Source of the DNA: Dehalococcoidia bacterium
GTDB lineage: Bacteria > Chloroflexota > Dehalococcoidia > GIF9 > UBA5629
Assembly: GCA_003142375.1 (NCBI GenBank)
Contig: PLME01000004.1
Span: forward strand, 169,158-233,157
Reading direction: 5' to 3'
Length of the DNA: 64,000 bases
The translations under genes were made by a program, and so were the position numbers. The notes under the pieces were generated by a model. The model ran no database searches and was not told the origin of the DNA. It worked only from the letters and a program-made list of their open reading frames with translations. Shown piece by piece: positions 26,576-36,393 of this stretch (the stretch's first letter is position 1; every line of letters starts with the position of its first letter).

Positions 26576-26821
26576 TTAATTGTAACGGCCCCAGCACCAG
26601 CCACCGGGTCCACTATAAACGGCCGAACGCCAAGCCGGACATCCATAACCCGGCCCATATGGCCCGGATACATACTGTACATTACCCGTATCCACGGTTC
26701 TGTATGCAGTCCCTACCTGGTTCGAATTACCCCCGGTAACTGCCAGGGTCACACCTACGGCGGCTATCACGAGAAGGACTGCTACCAGGATAGGTAAACC
26801 GATTTTTAACCAATTATTCAT
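26576..26821 (-). CDS. Small membrane-anchored Gly/Tyr-rich protein (81 aa)
   Basis: One TM segment (about 8-28), then an exported Gly/Pro/Tyr/Trp-rich tail with two Cys (YGPGYGCPAW and GGWCWGRYN). It has its own terminator at 26494. Function unknown. Confidence 0.75.
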   Translation of the reverse strand: MNNWLKIGLPILVAVLLVIAAVGVTLAVTGGNSNQVGTAYRTVDTGNVQYVSGPYGPGYGCPAWRSAVYSGPGGWCWGRYN

Positions 26822-26933
26822 TGTAACGCCCCCTTTTTATGTGTCATAACGCGTAGTATAAGGGGCATTTGTAAATTTATTATGAAAAAGACGGGAGGTT
26901 TTTATGAAGTTTTCGGGGGCAGTTTGAGACAGA

Positions 26934-27758
26934 TCAGGCCTTGAGCTTTTCCTTCAGCAGGTCATTGGGCTTGGGATAGTGCCCCACTCCCCGGAATTTC
27001 CTGGTATAAATGGCCTTTTTCGGGCAGTGGTTGTAACAGCTCCAGCAGCCGTAGCATTTATGCATATCGAAAACGGGCTTGGGGTTCAGCTTTACCGCCC
27101 CGTAGGGGCATATCTTCTCGCAGATGCCGCATTCATCGCAGGAATCATCCACGTATTTCAGTCCCATATCCTTTCTGGACTGTGTGCGCGGGAAGGCAAA
27201 AAGCAGGCTGTTCAACAGGCCTATATTCAACTTCGCAACCTTGATTTCTTTGCCCTCTTTGATAAGGCCAAGCGTACGGTCTAGCCCGGAAACAAACTCT
27301 TGGAACTTCTTCAACTCTTTCTGATCGGGATGGTCCTCATTGCCATGGCCGCCGGCCACCATGGGCGGATAGCTTTCAGGCGTGTGCAGGGTGTGGCCGG
27401 CCACCAGCTTGAAGCCTGCGGCGGAGGCCCATTTGCCAAGCATGAGCAGGGTCTTACCGTTGACGGCGCCGTAGGTATTGAAGACAAAGGCCGGCTTGCC
27501 ATTTTGAGGGCTCAGCTTTTCTATGAAGGACTGCATTAAATGGGGCGGGCCCCAGAAATCCGTGAATGTGGCAAACCCGGCGACAGCATAGCCATCCAGG
27601 TCGGGCACGCCGCTCCGGGCGATATTGAAAAGGTCGAACTTCACGCTTTGGACCTTGTTCTGGATATACTGGCAGGCCAGCCTGGTATTGCCGGAACCCG
27701 AATAGTAGCAGATAATGCCTTTTGGCACTTTAAGGTTGTAGCTGTTCACTACTGACAT
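26934..27758 (-). CDS. EFR1-type flavodoxin-ferredoxin fusion
   Basis: An N-terminal flavodoxin-like domain (GIICYYSGSGNTRLAC is the FMN phosphate loop; FVFNTYGAVNGKTL) is joined to two 4Fe-4S clusters, CDECGICEKICP and CYGCWSCYNHCP. Electron-transfer protein. Starting at ATG 27758 (MSVVNSYNLKVPKG) fits the flavodoxin fold; the frame is open up to 27857, but that extension (RRLFTCARYLG) is unlike the family. Confidence 0.88.
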   Translation of the reverse strand: MSVVNSYNLKVPKGIICYYSGSGNTRLACQYIQNKVQSVKFDLFNIARSGVPDLDGYAVAGFATFTDFWGPPHLMQSFIEKLSPQNGKPAFVFNTYGAVNGKTLLMLGKWASAAGFKLVAGHTLHTPESYPPMVAGGHGNEDHPDQKELKKFQEFVSGLDRTLGLIKEGKEIKVAKLNIGLLNSLLFAFPRTQSRKDMGLKYVDDSCDECGICEKICPYGAVKLNPKPVFDMHKCYGCWSCYNHCPKKAIYTRKFRGVGHYPKPNDLLKEKLKA

Positions 27759-27860
27759 AGTTGGGCTATTGTACCATGCGGAGACGAACATTGGCATATC
27801 TATTAGAAAAATGCCGGTACCCAGGTAACGGGCGCAGGTAAACAGCCGTCGCTGCAAATG

Positions 27861-27890
27861 AAGACCGGCGGGTTTAAACCCGCCGGTCTT
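27861..27890. terminator. 30-bp perfect palindrome, probable terminator
   Basis: AAGACCGGCGGGTTT and its exact complement abut. It lies 29 bases after the stop of the gene at 27919 (minus strand). The T-run is weak on either strand, so termination is inferred from position and stability. Confidence 0.6.
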
Positions 27891-27918
27891 TTGCTGTCTG
27901 CCTTATAGATGATTTCAG

Positions 27919-28635
27919 TTATTTAGCAGCTGGAGGTGCGCCGTGTGGACCGCCCGGAGGTCCTCCTGGAGCGGGCAACTCTACGCTGGGTTTCTGTGAG
28001 AACCAGGTCTTGTAAGCGTCATAAGTTGCCTGTGTAATCTTGCCGTCCTTGAGCAGTTTGTCGAGCATGTCAGTGCTCCATGCTGACCTGTTTTTGGAAG
28101 TGTCGGCAGGGGCATTGGCCGGCTTCTCGGGTTTGGGCAGGGTGATAGCGGGCTTGGCGGCCAGCCAGGCAGTTGAGCTGTCGAACTGTGCCTGTGTCAG
28201 CTTGCCGTCTTTAAGCAGCCTGTTGAGCATATCGGTATCACGGGTTACGTTGTCCGAGCTGAAAAGCATGGGCACATTGTCGGGCTTGGCGGCCAGCCAT
28301 GCCTTGTAGGTGTCGGCCTGAGCCTGGGTAAGCTCGCCGTCGGCTACCCATTGGGCGAACATGTCGTTCAACCTTTGCGTGCCGAGGTCTTTTTCAGCCT
28401 GTTTGTAGGCATCGGTCAGCTTCGATTTATCGATACCCAGTATGGTTGCCACTTTGGCGGTCAGGTTATCGCTAAACATAGCCCCGAATCCGCCGGGACC
28501 ACCGTGTCCGCCCGGTCCGCCGGGTGGAGTAGCGCCTGTATTAGCATTGTCGGCACTGACAGAAGTCATGACGCCAGATACCAGTATTGTTATAGCGAGT
28601 ATCCCGGCAATCAGCCAAAAAACTTTATTCCACAT
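27919..28635 (-). CDS. Exported protein with repeated helical LLKDGKITQA units (238 aa)
   Basis: Signal peptide or anchor (about 5-28), a Gly/Pro-rich linker, then a DUF2680-like start (VATILGIDKSKLTDAYKQA) and three repeats of the pattern LxxLLKDGKxTQAxxDxxxxWLAxKP, and a Pro/Gly-rich end. Paralogue of 40227-40718, which has fewer units. Probably cell-surface or periplasmic; role unknown. Confidence 0.85.
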   Translation of the reverse strand: MWNKVFWLIAGILAITILVSGVMTSVSADNANTGATPPGGPGGHGGPGGFGAMFSDNLTAKVATILGIDKSKLTDAYKQAEKDLGTQRLNDMFAQWVADGELTQAQADTYKAWLAAKPDNVPMLFSSDNVTRDTDMLNRLLKDGKLTQAQFDSSTAWLAAKPAITLPKPEKPANAPADTSKNRSAWSTDMLDKLLKDGKITQATYDAYKTWFSQKPSVELPAPGGPPGGPHGAPPAAK

Positions 28636-28736
28636 GTAGTTTCTCCTCCTGTTTTGTGGGTATTGCTGAGATAATTGTTTTTCTCAGTTGCAGTCAGTAT
28701 AGCCGCCAATTATTAGTAGAATATTTGTGTCAGGCA

Positions 28737-28850
28737 CTAACCCTTCTGCAACAGCTTCTCAAGGAATTGCCATATCTCAGAAATATGGGTGAGTATAAAG
28801 ATAACCAGGATGATACCCAGTATCGTCAAAGCGCATCCAAACCATCTCAT
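28737..28850 (-). CDS. Tiny single-TM protein (37 aa)
   Basis: Translates to MRWFGCALTILG, then a hydrophobic stretch, ending EKLLQKG. One TM segment. A modest AGGG lies upstream of the ATG. The opposite-strand frame here lacks a ribosome site. Confidence 0.45.
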   Translation of the reverse strand: MRWFGCALTILGIILVIFILTHISEIWQFLEKLLQKG

Positions 28851-29045
28851 TTTTTTAAGCCCTAACCTTGCGTGTTAATTCCAATCAGTAATTATAAGCG
28901 CGACAGATGGGCTGCGTAAAACTCGTCTTCGAAGGGGAGTTCAGTGGTCTTTCTGAACCGTTTGGCTCACTTTATTGGCATCATCAGGCGTTGTGCGGAG
29001 CCCTCCGTTCTCTTATAGTTAGGAACAACCTTTTCCGAGGATTTT

Positions 29046-29459
29046 GTGTATAAGGGCAACGTTTATCAAGGTAAAGCGCTAGTAATAGAAGATGAACTGA
29101 TCATCGGGAGGCTGTTTATTGAGGTGCTGGCTAGCGAGGGCTTCGATGTTGATTTTGCCCCCAACGGCAAGGTCGCCGTGGAAAAGGTCAATAAGACGGA
29201 TTATCAGATCTGCCTCTCGGATATCAAGTTGCCGGGAATGAACGGCATAGACTTCTACCATTACCTGGAAATGGAACATCCGGAGCTGCTGGCAAGGGTG
29301 ATATTGACTACGGGAGATACGCGCAGCCCGGCCATCAGGGAGTTTTTAAACAGCGGCGAAAAGAATTTTATTCCCAAGCCTGTTCTGCCCTCTGACCTGA
29401 TACGCAAGGTAAAAGAGGTTATGCACCCTAAAAGCGGCTCTGCAACAGCGGAAGCCTGA
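29046..29459 (+). CDS. Response regulator, receiver domain only (137 aa)
   Basis: CheY-like: VIEDE acidic pair, phospho-acceptor in CLSDIKLPGMNG, Thr in LTTGD and Lys in PKPV. Starts at GTG with GAGG upstream. No kinase adjacent, so the cognate partner is elsewhere. Confidence 0.9.
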   Translation: MYKGNVYQGKALVIEDELIIGRLFIEVLASEGFDVDFAPNGKVAVEKVNKTDYQICLSDIKLPGMNGIDFYHYLEMEHPELLARVILTTGDTRSPAIREFLNSGEKNFIPKPVLPSDLIRKVKEVMHPKSGSATAEA

Positions 29460-29484
29460 TATATAATATACTCGGGTCATCGAG

Positions 29485-30858
29485 TTGCAGGGTTTGATTA
29501 GGGGGCCTGGAATTTTAACGCTGCTTGCGGCAATAGTGCTGTCGGCGGCTTCTCTTATGGCTGCCTGCCAGCCCGTTTACACTCCCAATCCTGCTCCGGC
29601 CGTGCCGAGTCCCCTTCCTGCGGGACCGCCGCCGGAAGCGCCCACCGGCCTGGCAAAGATCGAGCATTTTGTCTTTATCATGCAGGAGAACCGCAGTTTC
29701 GACAGTTACTTCGGCACTTACCCGGGCGCCGACGGTTTGCCTGCCGGCGTTTCATTTCGAGATCCGCATGACGGAAGCATAGTCGGTACCTACCATGATA
29801 CAAACGATGTTAATCGAGGGGGCCCGCACGACTGGGATAATGCGCAGGCGGATATCGATAACGGGAAAATGGACGGTTTTCTGGCCGAGTCCTATAAGGG
29901 CATAGCGGCCAACGGGCAACTTTTCGAGCCGGGCAACACGCCGGGCAAAGACCCCAAAGATATAATGGGCTGGCATGATTTTCAGGAGATCCCAAATTAC
30001 TGGAACTATGCCCGCCTGTACGTACTGCAGGACCATATGTTTGAGTCGGTAGCCTCCTACAGCCTGCCCGCCCATTTATATATGCTGGCTGCCCAGAGCG
30101 GAGGATATTACAGCGCCCGCCGTCAGGCGCGTCCGACCACTTACAATTTTCCTGAAATAACGGAGCTGCTGGCAAGCAACAAAATCGACTGGAAGTATTA
30201 TGTTACTTCGGGGAAGCTGCCTGATACCGAGGATGCACACGTAGTGGGTTCGATCTCGCAGCAGGAGCAGGACCCCGATAAGTACACCCTGTGGAATCCC
30301 CTTCCGGCTTTCCCCAAGGTTCAGGACAACCCGGCGCTGAGAAACCGCCTGCAGGACACTGCACAGTTCTATAAGGATGCGGCCGACGGAAAGCTGCCGC
30401 AGGTAAGCTGGGTTATTCCTTCGGGGGCGGTCAGCGAGCACCCGCCGGCGGGTGTCAGGGAGGGGATGGCCTATGTTACCGGCCTGGTTAACAGCATTAT
30501 GCAGGGTCCGGATTGGGACAGCACGGCTATCTTTATCAGCTGGGACGACTGGGGTGGTTTTTATGATCACGTTCCACCTCCCAAGATCGATTACTATGGC
30601 CTCGGTATAAGGGTGCCCGGCCTGGTCATCAGTCCCTATGCCAGGCAGGGGTATATCGATCGTAACGTTTATTCATTCGAGTCCTGGCTGCGCATAGTGG
30701 AGGAACGCTACGGCATCAATCCTATGACGGCCCGGGATACCAGTGCACTGGACATGATTTCTGCTTTCGATTTCAATCAGCAGCCGCGTGCTCCTGTAAT
30801 CCTTTCTGCGACCCGGGAAGGCTCTCCCTATCCGCAACCTTTGCAGACCGTCCGGTAG
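29485..30858 (+). CDS. Phosphoesterase family protein (phospholipase C / acid phosphatase type), lipoprotein
   Basis: Signal peptide ending MAAC, so lipid-anchored outside the membrane. Residues about 58-430 match the PF04185 phosphoesterase family: [18 protein letters not shown] carries the Glu-Asn metal/nucleophile motif, [11 protein letters not shown] is typical, and [17 protein letters not shown] holds the second metal site. Hydrolyses phosphate esters; substrate not predictable. A TTG start at 29485 is used. Follows a receiver gene by 25 bases. Confidence 0.92.
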   Translation: MQGLIRGPGILTLLAAIVLSAASLMAACQPVYTPNPAPAVPSPLPAGPPPEAPTGLAKIEHFVFIMQENRSFDSYFGTYPGADGLPAGVSFRDPHDGSIVGTYHDTNDVNRGGPHDWDNAQADIDNGKMDGFLAESYKGIAANGQLFEPGNTPGKDPKDIMGWHDFQEIPNYWNYARLYVLQDHMFESVASYSLPAHLYMLAAQSGGYYSARRQARPTTYNFPEITELLASNKIDWKYYVTSGKLPDTEDAHVVGSISQQEQDPDKYTLWNPLPAFPKVQDNPALRNRLQDTAQFYKDAADGKLPQVSWVIPSGAVSEHPPAGVREGMAYVTGLVNSIMQGPDWDSTAIFISWDDWGGFYDHVPPPKIDYYGLGIRVPGLVISPYARQGYIDRNVYSFESWLRIVEERYGINPMTARDTSALDMISAFDFNQQPRAPVILSATREGSPYPQPLQTVR

Positions 30859-30959
30859 CGACTGGCCAATGATATAAAGGTAAGTAGAGAGCTGATCACA
30901 ATTCTGGTATAGTTTAAGCGAAATATTGCAGTTTTGCGTGAACTAATCGGGAGAGAGAT

Positions 30960-31151
30960 ATGGCTTATACTATTCAGACTCCGACAGAGGTATTGGCCTG
31001 GGCACAGCAGAACCATTGGATGTTGATATGGGCTACGGAAGACTACAGGATCTGTGCCTTTCTGGCCACAGGCGGCAATATCGTCGAGTTCTACTTTGAG
31101 AAGAACAAAGTAACCGTCAGGACCCTGTTGTCATACGTCTGCAAGCAATAG
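30960..31151 (+). CDS. Small hypothetical protein (63 aa)
   Basis: The ATG follows GGGAGAGAG. A compact alpha/beta sequence with one Cys in YRICAF and one near the C-terminus. No family recognised. Confidence 0.6.
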   Translation: MAYTIQTPTEVLAWAQQNHWMLIWATEDYRICAFLATGGNIVEFYFEKNKVTVRTLLSYVCKQ

Positions 31152-31171
31152 TTAATATTCCATGCTGCCAG

Positions 31172-31996
31172 TTATCCGATGCGGAAGCATCTCATGGAGA
31201 TGGAGCCGTTTTGAAAACCTTCGTGCGTGAAAGTCAGGGGCTCGTCCTTTTCCTGGAGCGCAATGGCATATATCATGGGCAAATAGTGATCGAGCGAGGG
31301 CACGGCCAGCCTGGCTGATTGGCCCATGTTTTGATAGTTAATCAGGTCTTCATGGTTGCGGTTGACTAAATTGGATTTCACCTTCGCATCGAATTCCACC
31401 GCCCAGTCGTAAGGCCGGGCGTCCGTATTGCGGAAGTCGATCAGTCCCAGGTTATGCACTATATTCCCGCTACCTATGATCAGGACCCCGTTGCTGCGCA
31501 GTTCCGACATCTCGGCTGCCAGGTCGTAGTGGTACTTAAGGGGTTTGGGGTGCCATTCGTTAAATGAATAGTGCAGGCTCATTTCGAATACGGGGATATC
31601 CGCTTTGGGATACATGTGTTTCAGGACGGCCCAAGAGGCATGGTCCAGTCCCCAGTTCATGTCGCATTTGACCTGAACTCTTCGCACCAGCTTTGAGACG
31701 AGTTCGGCGCTTTCCGGCGAGCCGGGACTGGGATAGCTTATCCTGTATAGTTCGTCGGGAAAGCCGTAGAAATCGTAGATGGTACGGGGCTTTGGCATAC
31801 AACCAACCTGTGTGCCGTCGGTCAGCCAATGCGCCGAGACGACCATGATGGCCCCGGGCAACGGCAGCTCTTTGGCCAGCTTTGCCAGGCTGTCCGTGTA
31901 GCTGTTTTTGGAGATGATATTCATGGGAGAGCCATGCCCGATAAATAATACGGGCATCCTGGCGCTTGGTGCTTTTTTTTCTTTGCTGTCAGCCAT
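31172..31996 (-). CDS. LigB-type extradiol dioxygenase (DODA/YgiD-like)
   Basis: 275 residues from ATG 31996, which has GGAGG upstream. Metal-binding His lie in VLFIGHGSPMN, DHASWAVLKHM and GSGNIVHNLG, as in class III extradiol (4,5-DOPA) dioxygenases. MVVSAHWLT is also typical. Probably a zinc or iron enzyme acting on catechols; in vivo substrate unknown. Confidence 0.92.
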   Translation of the reverse strand: MADSKEKKAPSARMPVLFIGHGSPMNIISKNSYTDSLAKLAKELPLPGAIMVVSAHWLTDGTQVGCMPKPRTIYDFYGFPDELYRISYPSPGSPESAELVSKLVRRVQVKCDMNWGLDHASWAVLKHMYPKADIPVFEMSLHYSFNEWHPKPLKYHYDLAAEMSELRSNGVLIIGSGNIVHNLGLIDFRNTDARPYDWAVEFDAKVKSNLVNRNHEDLINYQNMGQSARLAVPSLDHYLPMIYAIALQEKDEPLTFTHEGFQNGSISMRCFRIG

Positions 31997-32121
31997 TCGG
32001 GCCGCCTCCTCCATCGCTATGACTGAATAGATTTTATAACTTCCGAAACGTATTACCCAAAATGGACGTGGAGAAAGTGGGCCTCGCTGCAAAACCGGAG
32101 TGTGGCAAATATCGAGGGACG

Positions 32122-33060
32122 CTAGCGACCGTGGTTGAGTGCCCTCAGCAGGGTGGTCAGCAGCGTGAGCTGCGGGACAGGCACGCCCAGAGATTGAGCC
32201 CGGCGAAGGGGTTCGCCGAAGATAGCCTCTATCTCCATGGCCCGCCCCTCCACAAAGTCGATCATGGTGCTGGGCTTGTAAGCGCCCATGGTGGAGGTCG
32301 ACTTGAAGAAGAGGTCTATGAGCACACCCCGGTCGATGCGTGTTTTCTGGGAGTGGTGTTCCAGGTCGGCATTGCCCGCTGTCAGGACTTCAGCCATGAG
32401 GGCATGCGCGGCCGAATTCAGGCCGGCATCCTGCATAATGCGGTCTGTTGTAATACCTCCTGCGGCCACGGCCAGGCCGCTGAAAGGGATATTCCAGCCC
32501 AGCTTTTCCCAGCGGGACTGCAGCAGGCAGGGCGATTCGAAGATGGTAACCTTGCTTTGCGACCACAGCCCGATAGCTTTGGCCAACTCTGCTTTGTCAT
32601 CCTGGAAATGCCCGATGGTTATGGGCCCATAGGCAAGGTGGTGTGTATGCCCCGGCTTCCCCCGGTTTATGCAGGTGAAGGCCATGCCGCCGAAAATCCT
32701 TTGAGCGCCGAACCAGCCGGCGAAACGCTCTTCCAGGCCAAGACCGTTCATGAGCACGAGTATACGTGTATTTTCCGCCATGCACGGCGCTAAAAGATTC
32801 TGCGCCTCATCGATGGAGGTGGATTTCAGAGCACAGATAATCCAGTCGGCCGGACCTATCTCTGCACTGGTCTTATAAATGTTGGGATGAGACAGCTTTA
32901 AATCACCCTCCGGACTGGTTATGTTCAACCCGGCGGATTTTACTGCGTGGTAATCGCGCCTCATGAGAAAGTGGACTTCGTGCCCGGCTGCAGCCAGCCT
33001 GGCGCCATAGTAGGTCCCCAGTGCTCCCGAGCCAATCACCGCTATGCGCTGTAAATCCAT
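32122..33060 (-). CDS. 2-dehydropantoate 2-reductase family
   Basis: 312 residues with an N-terminal NADP Rossmann motif (VIGSGALGTYYGARLAAAG) and the C-terminal ketopantoate reductase domain (WEKLGWNIPFSGLAV carries the family Lys/Asn). It would reduce ketopantoate to pantoate in CoA synthesis, though ApbA-family enzymes also act on other 2-keto acids. The ATG follows GAGAGGGG. Confidence 0.92.
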   Translation of the reverse strand: MDLQRIAVIGSGALGTYYGARLAAAGHEVHFLMRRDYHAVKSAGLNITSPEGDLKLSHPNIYKTSAEIGPADWIICALKSTSIDEAQNLLAPCMAENTRILVLMNGLGLEERFAGWFGAQRIFGGMAFTCINRGKPGHTHHLAYGPITIGHFQDDKAELAKAIGLWSQSKVTIFESPCLLQSRWEKLGWNIPFSGLAVAAGGITTDRIMQDAGLNSAAHALMAEVLTAGNADLEHHSQKTRIDRGVLIDLFFKSTSTMGAYKPSTMIDFVEGRAMEIEAIFGEPLRRAQSLGVPVPQLTLLTTLLRALNHGR

Positions 33061-33211
33061 GAAATCATGCCCCTCTCAAATTTGTACAGTAAACACAAGT
33101 ATATGTAAAATCCATTAACGGTCGCGGCTCCAAAAGAAGCTTCGGACCTGAAATACAGATCGATTGATTTTATAAAAAATCCGGGTTTTCCGCCACCGCA
33201 ACAGGGGGACT

Positions 33212-34360
33212 ATGAGTAAATCCAAAGTGGCACTGGTAGCGTGCAATACTTATGACGATGGACCCGTCTACCAGGCGGTTAAGAAGGGCATAGGCCTTTT
33301 GGGAGGTGCCGCGGCTTTCACCCTTCCAAGCGAGCGGATTGTTTTAAAACCCAACGTGCTGTTCGGCATGGATCCTATGAAGTGTGTGACCACGCACCCT
33401 GCAATTTTTAAGGCGGTGGCAAAGGCGCTGAAGGAGGTGGGAGCCGACCTTTATTATGGCGACTCCCCCGGCTTCGGAAAGTGCGAGGCGAATATGCAGA
33501 AGGCCAATTTGAAGCAGGCGGCCGATGATCTGGGCGTGAAGCTGGCCGATTTCGATGAGGGTAAAACGGTCGTCCATAAAACAGCCCTGCTGAATAAAAG
33601 ATTCGTCATTGCCAACGGTGTGCTGGACTCCGACGGTTTAGTGAGCCTGCCGAAATTTAAAACGCACGGGCTAGTGCGTTTGACAGGGGCTGTTAAGAAC
33701 CAGTTCGGCTGCATACCCGGCACGTTGAAAAGCCAATTCCACCTTAAAATGCCCGATCCGTATGAATTCGCCACTATGCTGGTCGACATCAATACCTTCA
33801 TCAGGCCGCGCCTCTACGTCATGGACGGCATTATCGCCATGGAGGGCAACGGGCCGCGCAACGGCACGCCGCGCAGCCTGAATGTAATCCTGTTTTCCAG
33901 CGACCCCGTGGCGCTGGATTCCGTGGCCGCACGAGTAATCGATCTCAACCCGGAGTTCGTGCCCACTTCACAGCCGGGTGAAAAATCGGGCCTGGGCACT
34001 TATCACTCAACCGGCATCGAGTTGGCCGGGGATGATATCGAAACATTTATTGCCAGGGATTTCGATGTGGTGCGCAAGCCGCCGGTGCGTGCCACAGCCG
34101 GCCGTATCAGGAAATTCTTTAAGAACCAGATTTGTCCCAGGCCTGTTATCGACCGTGCGCAATGTACCCAATGCGGTACATGTGTGGAGGTATGCCCGGT
34201 CGAGCCCAAGGCCCTCAATTGGGATCCTCAATCGGGCAAGGTGCCGGAACACGATTATGACCTGTGTATCCGCTGCTACTGCTGCCAGGAGATGTGTCCC
34301 GAAGGGGCCATTACTATAAAGAATACCCTGCTGGGCAGGGCTGTACCGGGCCAGCAATAA
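33212..34360 (+). CDS. DUF362 protein with two C-terminal 4Fe-4S clusters (382 aa)
   Basis: Residues 1-290 are the DUF362 domain (FKTHGLVRLTGAVKNQFG is characteristic); residues about 310-370 hold CTQCGTCVEVCP and CIRCYCCQEMCP. Predicted iron-sulfur protein of unknown reaction. The ATG follows AGGGGG. Confidence 0.92.
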   Translation: MSKSKVALVACNTYDDGPVYQAVKKGIGLLGGAAAFTLPSERIVLKPNVLFGMDPMKCVTTHPAIFKAVAKALKEVGADLYYGDSPGFGKCEANMQKANLKQAADDLGVKLADFDEGKTVVHKTALLNKRFVIANGVLDSDGLVSLPKFKTHGLVRLTGAVKNQFGCIPGTLKSQFHLKMPDPYEFATMLVDINTFIRPRLYVMDGIIAMEGNGPRNGTPRSLNVILFSSDPVALDSVAARVIDLNPEFVPTSQPGEKSGLGTYHSTGIELAGDDIETFIARDFDVVRKPPVRATAGRIRKFFKNQICPRPVIDRAQCTQCGTCVEVCPVEPKALNWDPQSGKVPEHDYDLCIRCYCCQEMCPEGAITIKNTLLGRAVPGQQ

Positions 34361-34550
34361 TGCTATACCGGCAGTGCTGATTTTAATGGCAGCAGACGGG
34401 GGCCTGTATTTGACCGGGCAGCAAATCGGCACTATCATCCATACAAGGTAGTAATGCTCACCGAGAGAATTCCGCTCAAGCCTCTTTTATATAAAAATCA
34501 ACACTGAACCTATGTTAAAACTCCGTAATATATATTTAGGTGAGTATCCC

Positions 34551-34579
34551 TTGACACCACGTTGTTTATATGGTATACT
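34551..34579 (+). promoter_or_regulatory. Strong sigma-70 promoter of the transposase
   Basis: TTGACA at 34551-34556 and TATACT at 34574-34579 with a 17-base spacer, 20 bases before the transposase ATG. Confidence 0.75.
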
Positions 34580-34599
34580 ACGTTCAAGAGGGTAGAAAA

Positions 34600-35466
34600 A
34601 TGAAGACGAAACAGGCCAAATATACAGCCAAACATTTTGAGAAAGAATTTGCCAGCGACGATGCCTGCCTTGAATGGCTCAAGAATTACCGCTTTCCAGA
34701 CGGTATCGAGTGTCCGACTTGCAAGAAGGTCACGAAGCATTACAAGATCGCCAAAAGGCCATGCTACAAGTGCGATCTCTGCGGTCATGAGGTTTATCCG
34801 ACCGCCGGAACGATTTTCCACAAGTCCAGCACTCCGCTCAAGGTTTGGTTCGAGGCCATGTTTTGGATGGCAACTACCCGAAGTGGTCACTCTGCCAAAG
34901 AGCTTCAGCGCAGGACTGGCGTAACCTACAAGACGGCTTGGCGTATGTTTAAACAAATCCGCACACTTCTTGATGAAAATACTGGTATGTTTACGAATGA
35001 GGTTGAAGTCGATGAGACCTATATTGGTGGGAAGGCTCATGGTGGGTCTCGTGGTCGTGGTGCTGAGTTTAAGACCGCAGTGGTTGGGATTGCACAGCGC
35101 AAGGGCAAGGTGACCGCTAAAGTGGTTGCCAATGTTAGGCGATCCACCGTCATGCCTCTTATCCAAAAGAACGTTGCTCATAAGAGCATTATCTATACTG
35201 ATGAATTTGGTATCTACAATACGCTCGATAGTGCCGGTTTTACCCACATCAAATGCGACCATGCGGCTGAACGGTATGTGATCGGCAGTGCCCATACCAA
35301 CACGATCGAGGGCTTCTGGAGCCTTGTAAAACGTGGGATTGATGGTGTTTATCATGCGGTTAGTCCGAAGTATCTTCAGTCATATCTGAATGAATATCAA
35401 TTTCGCTACAACCATCGTCTTGATTCTGCTCCAATGTTCCAGACTGTTCTAAATCAGATTCGCTAG
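34600..35466 (+). CDS. IS1595-family (ISXO2-like) transposase
   Basis: 288 residues from ATG 34600, with GAGGG upstream. An N-terminal zinc ribbon (CPTCKK...CYKCDLCGHE, about 34-60), then a DDE/DDN-type ISXO2 domain: EVDETYIGGK, IIYTDEFGIYN and HTNTIEGFWSLVKRG. Intact, with a strong promoter. One copy in the window. Confidence 0.95.
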   Translation: MKTKQAKYTAKHFEKEFASDDACLEWLKNYRFPDGIECPTCKKVTKHYKIAKRPCYKCDLCGHEVYPTAGTIFHKSSTPLKVWFEAMFWMATTRSGHSAKELQRRTGVTYKTAWRMFKQIRTLLDENTGMFTNEVEVDETYIGGKAHGGSRGRGAEFKTAVVGIAQRKGKVTAKVVANVRRSTVMPLIQKNVAHKSIIYTDEFGIYNTLDSAGFTHIKCDHAAERYVIGSAHTNTIEGFWSLVKRGIDGVYHAVSPKYLQSYLNEYQFRYNHRLDSAPMFQTVLNQIR

Positions 35467-35551
35467 GCTCAGCAGGTTGAGCAGCCTTCTTGACTAAGGC
35501 GTGGAACTGGTCTCGTGTTATATCACGTTTGATTATTTCTTTTCTTCCCAT
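35360..35551 (-). CDS. Small IS1595-associated protein (63 aa)
   Basis: Runs opposite to the transposase and overlaps its 3' end by 107 bases. RDITRDQFHALVKKAAQP resembles the small companion proteins seen with IS1595-type transposases (recalled, not searched). TATAAT lies a few bases before its ATG. Confidence 0.6.
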   Translation of the reverse strand: MGRKEIIKRDITRDQFHALVKKAAQPAEPSESDLEQSGTLEQNQDDGCSEIDIHSDMTEDTSD

Positions 35552-36306
35552 TGTGCATTATACCTCTCATCATCGCTCAATTTACTTAGAAATTGATTAA
35601 CAATAGGCTCGCAAATTTTTTTTATTCCCGGATTCATATTAAGCAATGAATTTAAATTGTAGGAATATACCCACCAATAAGGCATATCGTGATATTCCTT
35701 ACTCCACCAGAAATTGCCATCAGAATAATTGATTTCGCAATATACAAGCCATACCTCATTTTGTACTGATTGCATTTGAGACAAATGGGGTATAAGTGAA
35801 ACTGATGAATCGGGTGGAATTGCATTTGTATTTGGGCAACGATCATAATAAATAGAAGAGGGAGAGTTTGCAGGAAAGGCAATTATATTGCTCACAAAAT
35901 TATATGCGGTTTGTTTCCCTGCCCCATTCTTAAATTCTAATGAAATATTGGCTGTTTTTTGATCGCTACTAGTGTCAATAGATATACTTGAAGTTTCAGA
36001 AAACTCTGGCTTGTTTGGATTGTCAATCTTTGTATTGAGAATGAATCCTGCCGATATTGGTAGAATTAGACAAAAAAGAATTATTAAGGTGTATCCCCTA
36101 CGGGAAAACCCATACTTACCCTTATACGCACGATAACCTAAAATCCATGCGAATATTAACCAAGATATTAGAAGAGAAATACCCCATGCTGGGGCTAAGT
36201 AATAAATCAACCCAGCCACCGCCAAAAGTCCGATAGATTCTGCTGTAATCCATTGTTTGTGCTCCCAAAATTTCTTTTGTATTTGGGTAAATGGCCTATG
36301 CCACAT
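35533..36306 (-). CDS. Membrane protein with extracytoplasmic domain (257 aa)
   Basis: From ATG 36306: three TM segments (about 20-37, 40-56, 70-90), then an exported beta-rich domain (about 100-245). The last 6 codons overlap the start of the IS-associated small gene by 19 bases, so the IS probably inserted at, or recruited, the 3' end of this gene. No family recognised. AT-rich. Confidence 0.65.
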   Translation of the reverse strand: MWHRPFTQIQKKFWEHKQWITAESIGLLAVAGLIYYLAPAWGISLLISWLIFAWILGYRAYKGKYGFSRRGYTLIILFCLILPISAGFILNTKIDNPNKPEFSETSSISIDTSSDQKTANISLEFKNGAGKQTAYNFVSNIIAFPANSPSSIYYDRCPNTNAIPPDSSVSLIPHLSQMQSVQNEVWLVYCEINYSDGNFWWSKEYHDMPYWWVYSYNLNSLLNMNPGIKKICEPIVNQFLSKLSDDERYNAQWEEKK

Positions 36307-36393
36307 TCTCTGCCCCCTGTGCCACAAATTCCGCTCCCATTATATACCGTTCCCAGCGTAGGATGATACAATGAGTAAAGGAGGGGAAGGGGA

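Larger units (their letters stand above)
34510..35600 (+). mobile_element. IS1595-type insertion sequence, ends not defined
   Basis: Contains the transposase and a convergent small gene whose 3' end overlaps it. I could not find convincing terminal inverted repeats, so the limits given are approximate. Confidence 0.6.
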
